Shown: one piece after another, positions 52,200 to 61,520 of the stretch
Layout: every line of letters starts with the position of its first letter
Position numbering within the stretch: the stretch's first letter is position 1
DNA from: Stappia stellulata
Lineage (GTDB): Bacteria > Pseudomonadota > Alphaproteobacteria > Rhizobiales > Stappiaceae
Assembly: GCF_020176715.1 (NCBI RefSeq)
Contig: NZ_JAIVMF010000001.1
Span: forward strand, 558,001 to 622,000
Length of the DNA: 64,000 nucleotides
Direction of reading: 5' to 3'
The notes under the pieces: model-generated
Database searches by the model: none
Told to the model about the DNA's origin: nothing
What the model saw: only the letters and a program-made list of their open reading frames with translations
Made by a program: the position numbers and the translations under genes

Positions 52200-54569
52200 A
52201 TGGCGCGTGCCCTTGCAGGTTCAGCGTCCGCGCGTCGATTCGCGGAGCTGCTTCGGAAACAACGCGACGCCCAGTCGCTGACCGGACACATTCGCCTGCT
52301 GGCCCAACCGGCCTATCAGCGTCTCCTGACCGCAGAACCGTTCTTTCGCCGCGCCATTCCCGTTCTCTGCGTCGTCTTCATCGCCACGCTCGCCACCTAT
52401 CGCGCCCTCACCCTGTCTTACGAGCATGAAGAGACCGACCAGCGGGCGCGCGACGACCTCACGATGATCGCAACGACCCTGGCCGCCCGCCTCGGCGCCG
52501 AGGAAGCCGACCTGCCGGAACAGGGGTTCCATACCGCACTGCAGGCGGCGCTTGCCGACAGCCTGCCGCCGCGCGCCACGAGCGACGCCCGCCGCATTCT
52601 GGTGGCCGACAAGGACGGCCGCATCGTTGCCACCGCGCCGCTGCGCTCCGACCTCGAAGGCCGCCCGCTGTCCGACCTTCTGGGCGTGGGCCAGCCGCTG
52701 ACCGTGTTCGGCGCACGTGCCGGCGTACTGACGATCGCCGCCGACACGGATGACGAGGCCTATGCCACCGTGCACCATCTGGACGGACGTCTCGGCATGG
52801 TCGCGCTCATCCAGTCGAAGGACATGCTGTTTGCCGAGTGGCGCGCAGGCGTCTCGGCCAATGTCACGCTCTTCGTCGGCACCGCCACGGTGATGCTGAT
52901 CCTGATCTACGCCTTCTTCGCCCAGGCAACCCGGGCCGAGCAGGCGGACCAGATCTACGCGGCGACACGCGCGCGCATCGACCTCGCGCTCAACCGCGGC
53001 CGCTGCGGCCTGTTCGACTGGGACCTGTCGCGCGGACGGATCTTCTGGTCGGCCTCGCTCTATGAAATGCTGGGCATGCCGCCGCGGGACGACATTCTCG
53101 GCTTCTCCGAGATCTCCGCCCTGACCCACCCCGACGACATCGACCTTTACGATCTCGCGGAATCGCTGCTGGAGACCGGGGAAACCACCGTCGACAAGCA
53201 GTTCCGCATGCGCCACGCCAACGGCGAATGGGTATGGCTGCGCGCCCGCGCCCAGGTGCAGAGCGAACCGGGCATCTCCGAACCGCATCTGATCGGCATC
53301 TGCATCGACGTCACCGAACAGAAGCAGCTGGCGGAGCAAAGCCGGACAGCGGACTTGCGCCTGCGCGATGCCATCGAGACGATTTCCGAGGCCTTCGTCC
53401 TGTGGGACACGGAAAACCGGATGGTGATGTGCAACTCCAACTATCAGACGCTGCACAATCTGCCGAACTCCGCCATCAAGGCCGGAACGCCCTATGCTCA
53501 GGTGATGTCGAGCGCCCGCCAGACGGTGGTCTCCGCCAGCCCGACGATCGGCAGCGACGGATCCGACCCCTCCTCTAGCTACGAGGCGCATCTCGCCGAC
53601 GGGCGCTGGCTGCAGATCTCCGAGCGCCGCACCAAGGACGGCGGCTTCGTGTCGGTCGGCACCGACATCACCGCGCTGAAGCGGCACGAGGAAAAGCTGA
53701 TGGAAAGCGAGCGCCGGCTGATGGCGACCGTCGCCGACCTGCGCCAGTCCCGCCAGAAGCTCGAGATCCAGGCCCAGCAGCTCGTCGAGCTTGCCGAGAA
53801 ATATTCGGAAGAAAAGACCAAGGCCGAAGAGGCCAACCAGGCGAAGAGCGAATTTCTCGCCAATATTTCCCATGAGCTGCGCACGCCGCTCAATGCGATC
53901 ATCGGCTTTTCGGAGATCATGGACCAAGGCATGTTCGGCCCGCTCGGATCGGACAAATACCGCGAGTATTGCAGCGATATCCACGACAGCGGCCGTTACC
54001 TGCTGAACGTCATCAACGACATTCTCGACATGTCGAAGATCGAGGCCGGCCGGCTGGAGCTGAAGTACGAGGAAATGGATTTCGGCGCCGTCGTCAGCGA
54101 CGTCTCGCGGATCATCGCCTCGGCCGCCGACGAGAAGAACATCTCCGTCACCACCGAGACGGCCGACGATCTCCTGCTGAACGGCGACCGCCGGGCGATG
54201 AAGCAGGTTCTCCTGAACCTGCTGGCGAATGCCGTGAAGTTCACGCCCGATGGCGGAGCTGTCAGTCTCTCCGCCCAGCATTCGGGCAAGGGCGATATCG
54301 CGCAGATCGTCGTCGACATCCGCGACACGGGCATCGGCATCAAGCAGAGCGACATCGTGCGCCTCGCCAAGCCCTTCGTGCAGGTCGAGAACCAGTTCAC
54401 CAAGACCCACAAGGGCTCGGGCCTCGGGCTGGCGATCGCCCAGTCGCTGATCAAGCTGCACGGCGGGTCGATGGCCATTCAGTCGACCGTCGGCAAGGGC
54501 ACCTGCGTCACCGTGACGTTGCCGGTCCGTCGCCCGGCGACACCGCCGGTCGAGCTGCCGGCGGCCTGA
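52200..54569 (+). CDS. pleC: PleC/DivJ-type PAS sensor histidine kinase
   Basis: A 789-residue membrane kinase. Helices at about residues 50-70 and 222-242 bracket a periplasmic domain; PAS domains follow at about 265-375 and 390-500, then a coiled linker. The dimerisation helix holds phospho-accepting His558 in ISHELRTPLNAIIGFSEIM, and the pattern LGSDKYREYCSDIHDSGRYLLNVINDILDMSKIEAG is the PleC/DivJ family type (shown by name only beyond motifs), which docks DivK. The ATPase domain has NLLANAVKFTP, DTGIGI and GSGLGLAI. Its place next to glnE and the upstream CtrA box favour PleC over DivJ or CbrA/PdhS kinases, but the name is an inference. Confidence 0.75.
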   Translation: MARALAGSASARRFAELLRKQRDAQSLTGHIRLLAQPAYQRLLTAEPFFRRAIPVLCVVFIATLATYRALTLSYEHEETDQRARDDLTMIATTLAARLGAEEADLPEQGFHTALQAALADSLPPRATSDARRILVADKDGRIVATAPLRSDLEGRPLSDLLGVGQPLTVFGARAGVLTIAADTDDEAYATVHHLDGRLGMVALIQSKDMLFAEWRAGVSANVTLFVGTATVMLILIYAFFAQATRAEQADQIYAATRARIDLALNRGRCGLFDWDLSRGRIFWSASLYEMLGMPPRDDILGFSEISALTHPDDIDLYDLAESLLETGETTVDKQFRMRHANGEWVWLRARAQVQSEPGISEPHLIGICIDVTEQKQLAEQSRTADLRLRDAIETISEAFVLWDTENRMVMCNSNYQTLHNLPNSAIKAGTPYAQVMSSARQTVVSASPTIGSDGSDPSSSYEAHLADGRWLQISERRTKDGGFVSVGTDITALKRHEEKLMESERRLMATVADLRQSRQKLEIQAQQLVELAEKYSEEKTKAEEANQAKSEFLANISHELRTPLNAIIGFSEIMDQGMFGPLGSDKYREYCSDIHDSGRYLLNVINDILDMSKIEAGRLELKYEEMDFGAVVSDVSRIIASAADEKNISVTTETADDLLLNGDRRAMKQVLLNLLANAVKFTPDGGAVSLSAQHSGKGDIAQIVVDIRDTGIGIKQSDIVRLAKPFVQVENQFTKTHKGSGLGLAIAQSLIKLHGGSMAIQSTVGKGTCVTVTLPVRRPATPPVELPAA

Positions 54570-54592
54570 ATTGCGAGAGCGCGCGCGGCGGT

Positions 54593-57577
54593 TCAGTCGC
54601 CCGCCTTCTCCACCGGTCCGACGATCCGCGCGAAGGTTTGCCTGACCGCGTCCTGACAATCCTTCAACCGATGTTCCAGATGGCTGAAGTCCGGTGCCTC
54701 TCCGGCATGGACCAGAAGGTCGCGGACGCCCTTTGGCGCGGCGTCCGCCTTGAACGGTCCGTCGAGGGTCAGGCGCTGCACCTGGGTCAGGGCGTGATAG
54801 AGACGGATGGCGGGCAACAGTACCTCGGCATCGCCGGCGGACAGAAAACCGGCGCGGGCTGCGTTTTCCAGCGCCGTCTCCGTGGTCTGGGAGAGGACGC
54901 CGGGATCTGCCTCGGCATGCACGAGCTGCAGAAATTGCGCGATGAACTCGATATCGACCAGCCCCCCGGCAACCTGCTTCATGTCCCAGATGTCGGATGT
55001 GCCCTTCTCCGCCTCGATGCGCGCGCGCATCGACGCCACCTCTTGCGCCACCTTCGCCGCGTCGCGCGGCCGCGCCAGCGTCTCGCGGATCAACGCATGA
55101 ATGCGCTCCGCGAAGGCGTCCGAGGAGGCGGCGATGACCCGTGCCCGCGTCAGCGCCATATGCTCCCAGGTCCAGGCTTCCTTGGCCTGATAGGCCTCGA
55201 AGGACGCAAGACGGGTGGCGAGCGGACCGGCGTTGCCCGACGGGCGTAGCCGGAAGTCGACCTCGTAGAGAAGCCCTTCCGCCGTCGGTGCGGAGAGCGC
55301 CGACACCAGTCGCTGGGTCAGGCGGATGTAATACTGGCTGGCGGCCAGCGGGCGCGACCCGTCCGTCTGGGCGGTCTCGTCCGGGTGATCGTAGAGCAGG
55401 ATCAGGTCGAGATCGGAGGAGGCCGTCATTTCCCGGCCGCCGAGCTTGCCCATGGCGAGAACCGCCCAGGACCCGCCGGGCAGCCGGCCGTGGTTTTCCG
55501 CCACATGAGCGATCACATACGGCAGCAAGCCCTCGATGATCGTCTCGGCCAGGCGTGCCAGCGCCTCGCCGACCTGGTGGGCGGTCAACGTGTCCGACAG
55601 GAGCCGCAGGCCGATCAGGAACTGCTGCTCCTGCGCGAAGATGCGCGCACGGTCGAGCGCATCCTCATAGAAGCGCGCGAGGTCCAGCGTGCGGGCAAGG
55701 CCGGCCCGGAATTCCTCGGAGGTCGGCATCGCGCCGAAGAAGGCCGGATCGAGAACCGCGTCCAGCACATGCACGCGCTTGGAGACGACCTCGGCGAGGC
55801 GGGGCGCCGCGCCCATCACCGTCGCCAGCAGGCGCAGCAGTTCTGGGTTCGACCTGAGCAGCGAGAACAGCTGCACGCCGGCAGGCAGCTTGGACAGGAA
55901 CCCGTCGAAGGAAATCAGCGCCTGATCGGCATTGTCGGTGCTTGCCAATGCCGCGATCAGCACAGGGTGCAGCTCAGTAAGCCGCTCGCGCGCTTTGGAG
56001 GAGCGCACCGCCGGATAGCGCCCGAAATGCCAAGCGCGAATGATCTTCGCCGCCTCCTTCGGCCGGGCGTAGCCGAGCCCGCTCAGCGTTTCCAATGTTT
56101 CGGGATCGTCGTCGTCGCCGGTGAAAACGAGGTTGCCGAGGTCGGAGGCGAGCTCCGGCTCGTTCTCGAACAGCGCCGAATAGTGCCGCTGGACCGTCTT
56201 GAACCGCGTCCGCAGATCGGTCTCGAATGCCGTGAGGTCGGTGTAGCCCATCAGGCGCGACACCCGCGCGCGGGCGCTCTCGTCCGCCGGCAGGATATGG
56301 GTCTGCTCGTCGTTCACCATCTGGATACGGTGCTCGACGTTGCGCATATAGACATAGGCCTCGGCCAGTTCGTCCCGCGTGTCCGGCGTGATCCAGTCGA
56401 GATCCGCCAGCGTGCCGAGCGTGTCGAGCGTGCGCCGCCCGCGCAGTTCGGTGATCCGGCCGCCTGCGATCAGCTGCTGGGTCTGGGCGAAGAACTCGAC
56501 CTCGCGGATGCCGCCGCGCCCGAGCTTCACGTTGTGGCCGGCGACCGCGATCTCGCCGTGTCCCTTGTGCACATGGATCTGGCGCTTGATGGAATGCACG
56601 TCGGCGATCGAGGCGTAATCGAGATACTTGCGCCAGATGAAGGGCACGATTTCCTTCAGGAAGGCGTCGCCGCAGGAAATGTCGCCGGCGCAGGCCCGCG
56701 CCTTGATCAGCGCGGCGCGCTCCCAGTTCTGACCCAGGCTCTCATAGTAGACGAGCGCGCCGGGGATCGACATGGCGAGCGGCGTCGCGCCGGGATCGGG
56801 ACGCAGCCGCAAGTCCGTGCGGAACACATAACCATCCGCCGTGCGGTCACCCATGATCTTCACCAGACGCTTGGTCAGGCGGACGAATTCCACCGGAGCT
56901 TCCGCCCCGCCCCCCATCGGCGCCAGATCCGGATCGTAGAGCACGATCAGATCGATGTCGGAGGAGTAATTCAGCTCGAAGGCGCCGTATTTGCCCATCG
57001 CCAGAATGACGAAACCGGAGCCCTCCTCCGGGCGCATCGCATCCTTGGGAACGAAGCGGCCGCGGCGCTCCAAATCACGCAGGCAGAAGCGGATCGCGGC
57101 GGTCAGCGCCGCATCGGCAAAGCGGCTGAGACCGCCGGTCACCGCATCGAGATCGATCGCCTGGCCGATGTCGGCGAGCGCGAGCGTCAGCGCCAGATCC
57201 TTTTTCAGATCGCGCAGCGCACGCATCAGACCCGCCTCGTCGTCCACGTCGAGCGCGCGCGCCTCCGCGATCAGGCGTTCGGCGCGCTGACGCGGCGGCG
57301 TGGTCAGGATGGTCGCAAGGCGCTCGGGATCGGAACAGGCGAGATCGCGCAGATACGGCGCATTGGAGAGCGCCCCGGCCAGAAAAGCACGGGCGCGGTC
57401 CTGCAAGCCGGCATCGGCGATCGCCTCCAGCGCCGGCGCGAGATCGGCCAGAATGACCTCGCCGGCCTGTCGGTCGGCCGGTGCCGGTTCCACGGTCAGC
57501 GCCTCGATCAGAGACCGTTCGCCCGCCGTTTGGTCGTCAGCCGCCTGTGCGTCCGTCTGCTCGCCCGTCACGCTCAT
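54593..57577 (-). CDS. glnE: Glutamine synthetase adenylyltransferase/deadenylylase
   Basis: A 994-residue two-domain nucleotidyltransferase that adds AMP to, and removes it from, glutamine synthetase under PII control. The N-terminal (deadenylylase) domain has MGKYGAFELNYSSDIDL near residue 194; the C-terminal (adenylylase) domain has MGKLGGREMTASSDLDL near residue 708, each with the paired Asp of the active site. Length is typical (about 945-1000). It is convergent with the PleC-like gene and its start lies inside the last 41 bases of the histidine kinase gene upstream, so translation is probably coupled. Confidence 0.97.
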   Translation of the reverse strand: MSVTGEQTDAQAADDQTAGERSLIEALTVEPAPADRQAGEVILADLAPALEAIADAGLQDRARAFLAGALSNAPYLRDLACSDPERLATILTTPPRQRAERLIAEARALDVDDEAGLMRALRDLKKDLALTLALADIGQAIDLDAVTGGLSRFADAALTAAIRFCLRDLERRGRFVPKDAMRPEEGSGFVILAMGKYGAFELNYSSDIDLIVLYDPDLAPMGGGAEAPVEFVRLTKRLVKIMGDRTADGYVFRTDLRLRPDPGATPLAMSIPGALVYYESLGQNWERAALIKARACAGDISCGDAFLKEIVPFIWRKYLDYASIADVHSIKRQIHVHKGHGEIAVAGHNVKLGRGGIREVEFFAQTQQLIAGGRITELRGRRTLDTLGTLADLDWITPDTRDELAEAYVYMRNVEHRIQMVNDEQTHILPADESARARVSRLMGYTDLTAFETDLRTRFKTVQRHYSALFENEPELASDLGNLVFTGDDDDPETLETLSGLGYARPKEAAKIIRAWHFGRYPAVRSSKARERLTELHPVLIAALASTDNADQALISFDGFLSKLPAGVQLFSLLRSNPELLRLLATVMGAAPRLAEVVSKRVHVLDAVLDPAFFGAMPTSEEFRAGLARTLDLARFYEDALDRARIFAQEQQFLIGLRLLSDTLTAHQVGEALARLAETIIEGLLPYVIAHVAENHGRLPGGSWAVLAMGKLGGREMTASSDLDLILLYDHPDETAQTDGSRPLAASQYYIRLTQRLVSALSAPTAEGLLYEVDFRLRPSGNAGPLATRLASFEAYQAKEAWTWEHMALTRARVIAASSDAFAERIHALIRETLARPRDAAKVAQEVASMRARIEAEKGTSDIWDMKQVAGGLVDIEFIAQFLQLVHAEADPGVLSQTTETALENAARAGFLSAGDAEVLLPAIRLYHALTQVQRLTLDGPFKADAAPKGVRDLLVHAGEAPDFSHLEHRLKDCQDAVRQTFARIVGPVEKAGD

Positions 57578-58988
57578 CTACCCCGTTTCCCCGTTTCCCG
57601 GATGCCCCGCCAGCCGGCAGCCGCAGTTCCGCACGCAATCCCGGATGCGCATCCGCCAACACCAGACGCCCGCCATGCAGCCGCGCGACCGCGGACACGA
57701 GGCTCAGGCCGAGCCCGGACCCCGGTGCATTGCGGCTCTTCTCCAGCCGCACGAAGCGGTGCAGCACGCGCTCCTTGTCGGCATCCGGGATCCCGGTTCC
57801 GAAATCGCGAACGGCAAGCACCACCGTGTCGCCGTCCCTGTATCCCTCAAGCGCGACCCTGACACCGCCGTCATCCGGGTTTTGAGCGTATTTCAACGCA
57901 TTTTCAATGAGATTCACCAAAGCCTGCACCAGCAGCTCGCGGTTTCCGCAAAGCGTCATCCCCGTGCCGGCGTCCAGCTCAAGCCGGCCTCCCTGATCCT
58001 CGACCACCGGGGCATAGAGCTCGCCAACCTCGGCGATGAGAGTGCCCGCGTCAAAGGTTTCCTGGACGGCATCAGAAGACCCCGCCTCGACGCGCGCGAT
58101 GCGCAAGAGCGCGTCGAAGGTGCGGATCAGCGTGTCGCAATCCTCGATCGTCGCCTCCAGCGCCGCGCGCGCGGGCGCATCCGCATCCTGCTGGCGCAGC
58201 GCCTCCTCGACCCGATTACGCATGCGCGTCAGCGGGGTCTTCAGGTCGTGCGCAATGTTGTCGGAGACATCCTTGAGGCCCTGCATCAGCGCCTCGATGC
58301 GCTCCAGCATGGTGTTGAGGCCGATTGCCAGGCGGTCGAACTCGTCGCCGGTGCCCTCCACCGGCAACCGCTCCGACAAATCACCCGACATGATCCGCCG
58401 GCCGGTCGCCGCCATGGCGTCGATGCGCTTGAGCACGCGCCGGCTGACGTAGATCCAGGTCACCAGACCGAGACCGGCAAGCACCAGCAGCCAGAAACGC
58501 ATCGCCTCGACCAGCAGCGAGCGGAAATACTGCTGCTCCTGCAGATCCCGCCCGACCAGAAGGCGAAAGCCGCCGGAAAGCTGGAACACCCGCACGAGCG
58601 CCTCGCGCTTGTCGCCGCCGCCGAGCGGCGTGTAGCTCACCCGCTGCAGCTCGCCGCTCTCGCCGGCCAGCACGCGCTCGTCCAGTCCCTCGACGTTGCC
58701 GACGAGCTGGTTGGCGGCAAAATCCGTGACGAGATAAAGGCTTGCGCCGGGCCGCCTCGAGCGCGCCTCGACGGAGGCGACCAGACCGCGAATGCCGGCG
58801 ATGCGGTAGCGGTCGGCCAGGCCGACGATCTCCGCATCCACCGTTTCGACGATCTGCTCGCGCAGCACCGTCGCCGTGTTTTGCGACAAATAGACGATCA
58901 CCGCGCCGGAGGCGAGCGAAAGCGCCGCCAGATAGATCAGCGCAAGCTTTATGGCCGTGGTGCGAAACAATTTAGCGAGCGGTGTCAC
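57537..58988 (-). CDS. Sensor histidine kinase (HAMP-containing, HisKA)
   Basis: A 483-residue kinase with helices at about residues 12-34 and 162-182 around a periplasmic domain, a HAMP region (RRVLKRIDAMAATGRRIMSGDL), phospho-accepting His in NIAHDLKTPLTRMRNRVEEA near residue 256, and N, G1 and G2 boxes as NLIENALKYA, DFGTGIPD and GSGLGLSLV. It phosphorylates the OmpR-type regulator encoded just upstream, with which it overlaps by 17 bases. Its last 41 bases overlap the start of glnE. The signal is unknown; position beside degP suggests envelope stress. Confidence 0.92.
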   Translation of the reverse strand: MTPLAKLFRTTAIKLALIYLAALSLASGAVIVYLSQNTATVLREQIVETVDAEIVGLADRYRIAGIRGLVASVEARSRRPGASLYLVTDFAANQLVGNVEGLDERVLAGESGELQRVSYTPLGGGDKREALVRVFQLSGGFRLLVGRDLQEQQYFRSLLVEAMRFWLLVLAGLGLVTWIYVSRRVLKRIDAMAATGRRIMSGDLSERLPVEGTGDEFDRLAIGLNTMLERIEALMQGLKDVSDNIAHDLKTPLTRMRNRVEEALRQQDADAPARAALEATIEDCDTLIRTFDALLRIARVEAGSSDAVQETFDAGTLIAEVGELYAPVVEDQGGRLELDAGTGMTLCGNRELLVQALVNLIENALKYAQNPDDGGVRVALEGYRDGDTVVLAVRDFGTGIPDADKERVLHRFVRLEKSRNAPGSGLGLSLVSAVARLHGGRLVLADAHPGLRAELRLPAGGASGKRGNGVDERDGRADGRTGG

Positions 58989-59652
58989 GGATCGTGTACC
59001 CGGCGCCGCGCACCGTATGGAGAAGCGGGCGGTCGAAATCCTTGTCGATCTTCGCGCGAAGCCGCGAGACGTGGACGTCGATCACATTGGTCTGCGGATC
59101 GAAGTGATACTCCCAGACATGTTCCAGCAGCATCGTGCGGGTCACCACCTGCCCGGCGTTCTGCATCAGGTATTCCAGCAGCTTGAACTCGCGCGGCTGA
59201 AGCGGAATGTCGCGGCCCGAGCGGGTGACCGTGTGGGTGAGCCGGTCGAGCGTCAGGTCGCCCACGGTATAGCTGGTGTCGATGTCCTGCTGGCGCGGGC
59301 GCCGGCCAAGCGCCTCGACGCGGGCGAGAAGCTCGGAAAACGCATAGGGTTTGGGGAGGTAGTCGTCGCCGCCGGCGCGCAGTCCGGTGACCCGGTCGTC
59401 GACCTGGCCAAGTGCCGACAGCACGAGGACCGGTGTGTGATTGCCGTCCGCGCGCAGGCCGGAAATCATCGAGAGACCGTCGCGGCGCGGCAGCATCCGG
59501 TCGACCACCAGAACGTCATAGGGTGCGGAGGACGCCAGTTCGTAACCGGTCTCGCCGTCGGCCGCGTGGTCGACCACATGGCCGGCCTCGCGCAGGGCCT
59601 TGGCGAGATAGTTGGCGGCTTCGGTATCGTCCTCGACAATCAGGATTCGCAT
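58972..59652 (-). CDS. OmpR/PhoB-family response regulator
   Basis: A 226-residue regulator. The receiver domain begins MRILIVEDDTEAANYLAKAL; the phosphorylated Asp is residue 51 in LVVDRMLPRRDG, and Lys in LPKPYAF completes the site. The winged-helix output domain has LPLQPREFKLLEYLMQN-type sequence and VIDVHVSRLRAKID. The ATG at 59652 gives the usual receiver numbering and has GAAG upstream; an in-frame ATG 13 codons earlier (59691) is possible. It is first in the regulator-kinase-glnE set and follows a strong terminator after degP. Confidence 0.93.
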   Translation of the reverse strand: MRILIVEDDTEAANYLAKALREAGHVVDHAADGETGYELASSAPYDVLVVDRMLPRRDGLSMISGLRADGNHTPVLVLSALGQVDDRVTGLRAGGDDYLPKPYAFSELLARVEALGRRPRQQDIDTSYTVGDLTLDRLTHTVTRSGRDIPLQPREFKLLEYLMQNAGQVVTRTMLLEHVWEYHFDPQTNVIDVHVSRLRAKIDKDFDRPLLHTVRGAGYTIRDTAR

Positions 59653-59735
59653 CGGCTTCTTCACATCGCGTTGCGCAGCGGTTGCTTGCATATCACCGTC
59701 GGGGAGCGCGGTCTAATCGCGCGCCCGCGACGCCA

Positions 59736-59767
59736 AAGCCCCGGACCGTATCACCGGTCCGGGGCTT
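59736..59767 (-). terminator. Strong terminator after degP
   Basis: AAGCCCCGGACCG (59736-59748) and CGGTCCGGGGCTT (59755-59767) form a perfect 13-bp stem with a 6-base loop, 53 bases past the degP stop. The arms end in TT, and on the minus strand TGG follows. It separates degP from the response regulator gene. Confidence 0.8.
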
Positions 59768-59820
59768 CGTTGCGTTTCAGGCGCCGGGTGGCGCCGGCTT
59801 TCGCCCCTTGAGGACCCGCG

Positions 59821-61344
59821 TCAGCCGCGGGCGACCGGGACCGCCACGAAGCGCGTGGCGTTTTCGCTCTTCACCCGCATCAGGACGGCCTTGCGGCCTC
59901 CCTCGCTGGCGCCGAGCACGGCACTAGCCACATCGCCCGGAGCGTCGACCTGCTTGCCGGCGACCTCGAGGATCACGTCGCCGCGCTTCAGGCCCTTCTC
60001 CGCGGCCGCGCTGTCGTTCGCGAGATCGGTGATCACCACACCGCGCTCGCCCGCGCCGACCTTGCTGGCGGAGGCCAGTTCCAGGCCGAGGCTGTCGACG
60101 AAGGCGGTTGCCTCGCCGGTCGGCTCGACCGCCGCGGTGACGCTGGCCTTTTCCTGCAGGCGACCGAGGGTCACGTCGACGCTCTGCTTGCGGCCGTCGC
60201 GCCAGATGCCGAGCTCGACCACGGTCTCCGGCGGATAGCCGGCGATCTTGCGGGCCAACTCACGCGGTCCGTCGATCGCCTCCCCGTCGACCGTCAGGAT
60301 GGTGTCGCCGGACTCGATCCCGGCCTGCAGCGCAGGGCTGTCGGCCTGGGCCTCGGCAACGATGGCGCCCTTGGCTTCCTCGAGGCCGAGGCTTTCGGCG
60401 ATGTCGGCGGATACCGGCTGGATCTGTACGCCGAGCCAGCCGCGCACCACCGTTCCGTCGTCCTTGAGGTCGGCGATAATGTTGGTCGCCGTCGACGCGG
60501 GAATGGCGAAGGCAATGCCGACATTGCCGCCCGACGGCGAGAAGATCGCAGCGTTCACGCCGATGACCTGCCCCTTGGTGTTGAAGGCGGGACCGCCGGA
60601 GTTGCCGCGGTTCACCGGGGCATCGATCTGGATGAAGTCGTCATAGGGACCGGCGCCGATGTCACGGCCGCGAGCCGAGACGATACCGGCCGTCACCGAT
60701 CCGCCAAGACCGAAGGGATTGCCGACAGCAACCACCCATTCGCCGACCACCGGGGCCTCCTCGGCGAATTCGACATAGGTGAACTCCGTATCCGCATCGA
60801 CCTTGAGCAACGCCAGGTCGGTGCGCTCGTCGGTGCCGATCAGCCGCGCCTCATACTCGCGTCCGTCGTCGCCGACCACGGTGAATTCGCTGCCGCCGGC
60901 CACGACATGCTCATTGGTGACGAGATAGCCGTCCTCGGAGATGAAGAAGCCCGAGCCCTGGCTTGAGGCACGGCGCTGCGGACGCGCGTCATCGCCGCCC
61001 GGCTTGCCGCCGAACTGCCGGAAGAAGCGCTGAAGCGGATGATCGCGGGGCAGATCCTCAAAGCCCGGAATGCCCCGCCCGCGCGAGGACATCATGCGCG
61101 GGGTCCGGTCGGAGGTGACGCGGACGCTGACGACGGCGGGCTTCACCGCCGCGACGACCGGCGCGAAGCTCTGCGGCGCGGCGGCGTCGACCCGCACCGG
61201 GTCGGCAAGGGCGAATTGTCCGGGCACGACGGTCTGCGCCGTCAGGCCGCCGGCAAGGCCGAGCGCCAGCGCACCGACGACGAGGCCCCTGCGCCCACCG
61301 CGCGGCAGACGGCGAATGGCTGCGGGAATTTTCTTGGTCGACAT
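59821..61344 (-). CDS. degP: DegP/HtrA periplasmic serine protease
   Basis: A 507-residue Do-type protease. After a basic start and a signal segment (GLVVGALALGLAGGLTAQ) come the catalytic triad: His in TNEHVVAGG, Asp in ERTDLALLK, Ser in NRGNSGGPAF. A disordered, Arg-rich LA-loop region precedes the protease domain, and two PDZ domains follow (RGWLGVQIQPVSADIAE and GAGERGVVITDLANDSAA). It degrades and chaperones misfolded envelope proteins. The ATG at 61344 follows GGAG by 7 bases. In rhizobia degP lies directly after the cytochrome c maturation genes; here one gene intervenes. Confidence 0.95.
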   Translation of the reverse strand: MSTKKIPAAIRRLPRGGRRGLVVGALALGLAGGLTAQTVVPGQFALADPVRVDAAAPQSFAPVVAAVKPAVVSVRVTSDRTPRMMSSRGRGIPGFEDLPRDHPLQRFFRQFGGKPGGDDARPQRRASSQGSGFFISEDGYLVTNEHVVAGGSEFTVVGDDGREYEARLIGTDERTDLALLKVDADTEFTYVEFAEEAPVVGEWVVAVGNPFGLGGSVTAGIVSARGRDIGAGPYDDFIQIDAPVNRGNSGGPAFNTKGQVIGVNAAIFSPSGGNVGIAFAIPASTATNIIADLKDDGTVVRGWLGVQIQPVSADIAESLGLEEAKGAIVAEAQADSPALQAGIESGDTILTVDGEAIDGPRELARKIAGYPPETVVELGIWRDGRKQSVDVTLGRLQEKASVTAAVEPTGEATAFVDSLGLELASASKVGAGERGVVITDLANDSAAAEKGLKRGDVILEVAGKQVDAPGDVASAVLGASEGGRKAVLMRVKSENATRFVAVPVARG

Positions 61345-61520
61345 GTTTGGTCTCCACGTCTTGGTCAGGAACATCAAGCCGGGCCGGCCTGAGGGGAAGT
61401 GGCTGCCCGGGTGTCACCTGAAGATATGGACCATGTCGCCTTACAGCCGCCTGTCGAAGCGATTAAGCTTTGGTAATGTTGGCAGGCCACCACCGCCCGA
61501 CGGATAGAGAAGCGGCCGTG

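Noticed and set aside
52221-54659. 812-codon open frame on the minus strand
   Set aside because: Antisense shadow of the PleC-like kinase gene, which has all kinase motifs in order.
55385-57862. 825-codon open frame on the plus strand
   Set aside because: Antisense shadow of glnE.
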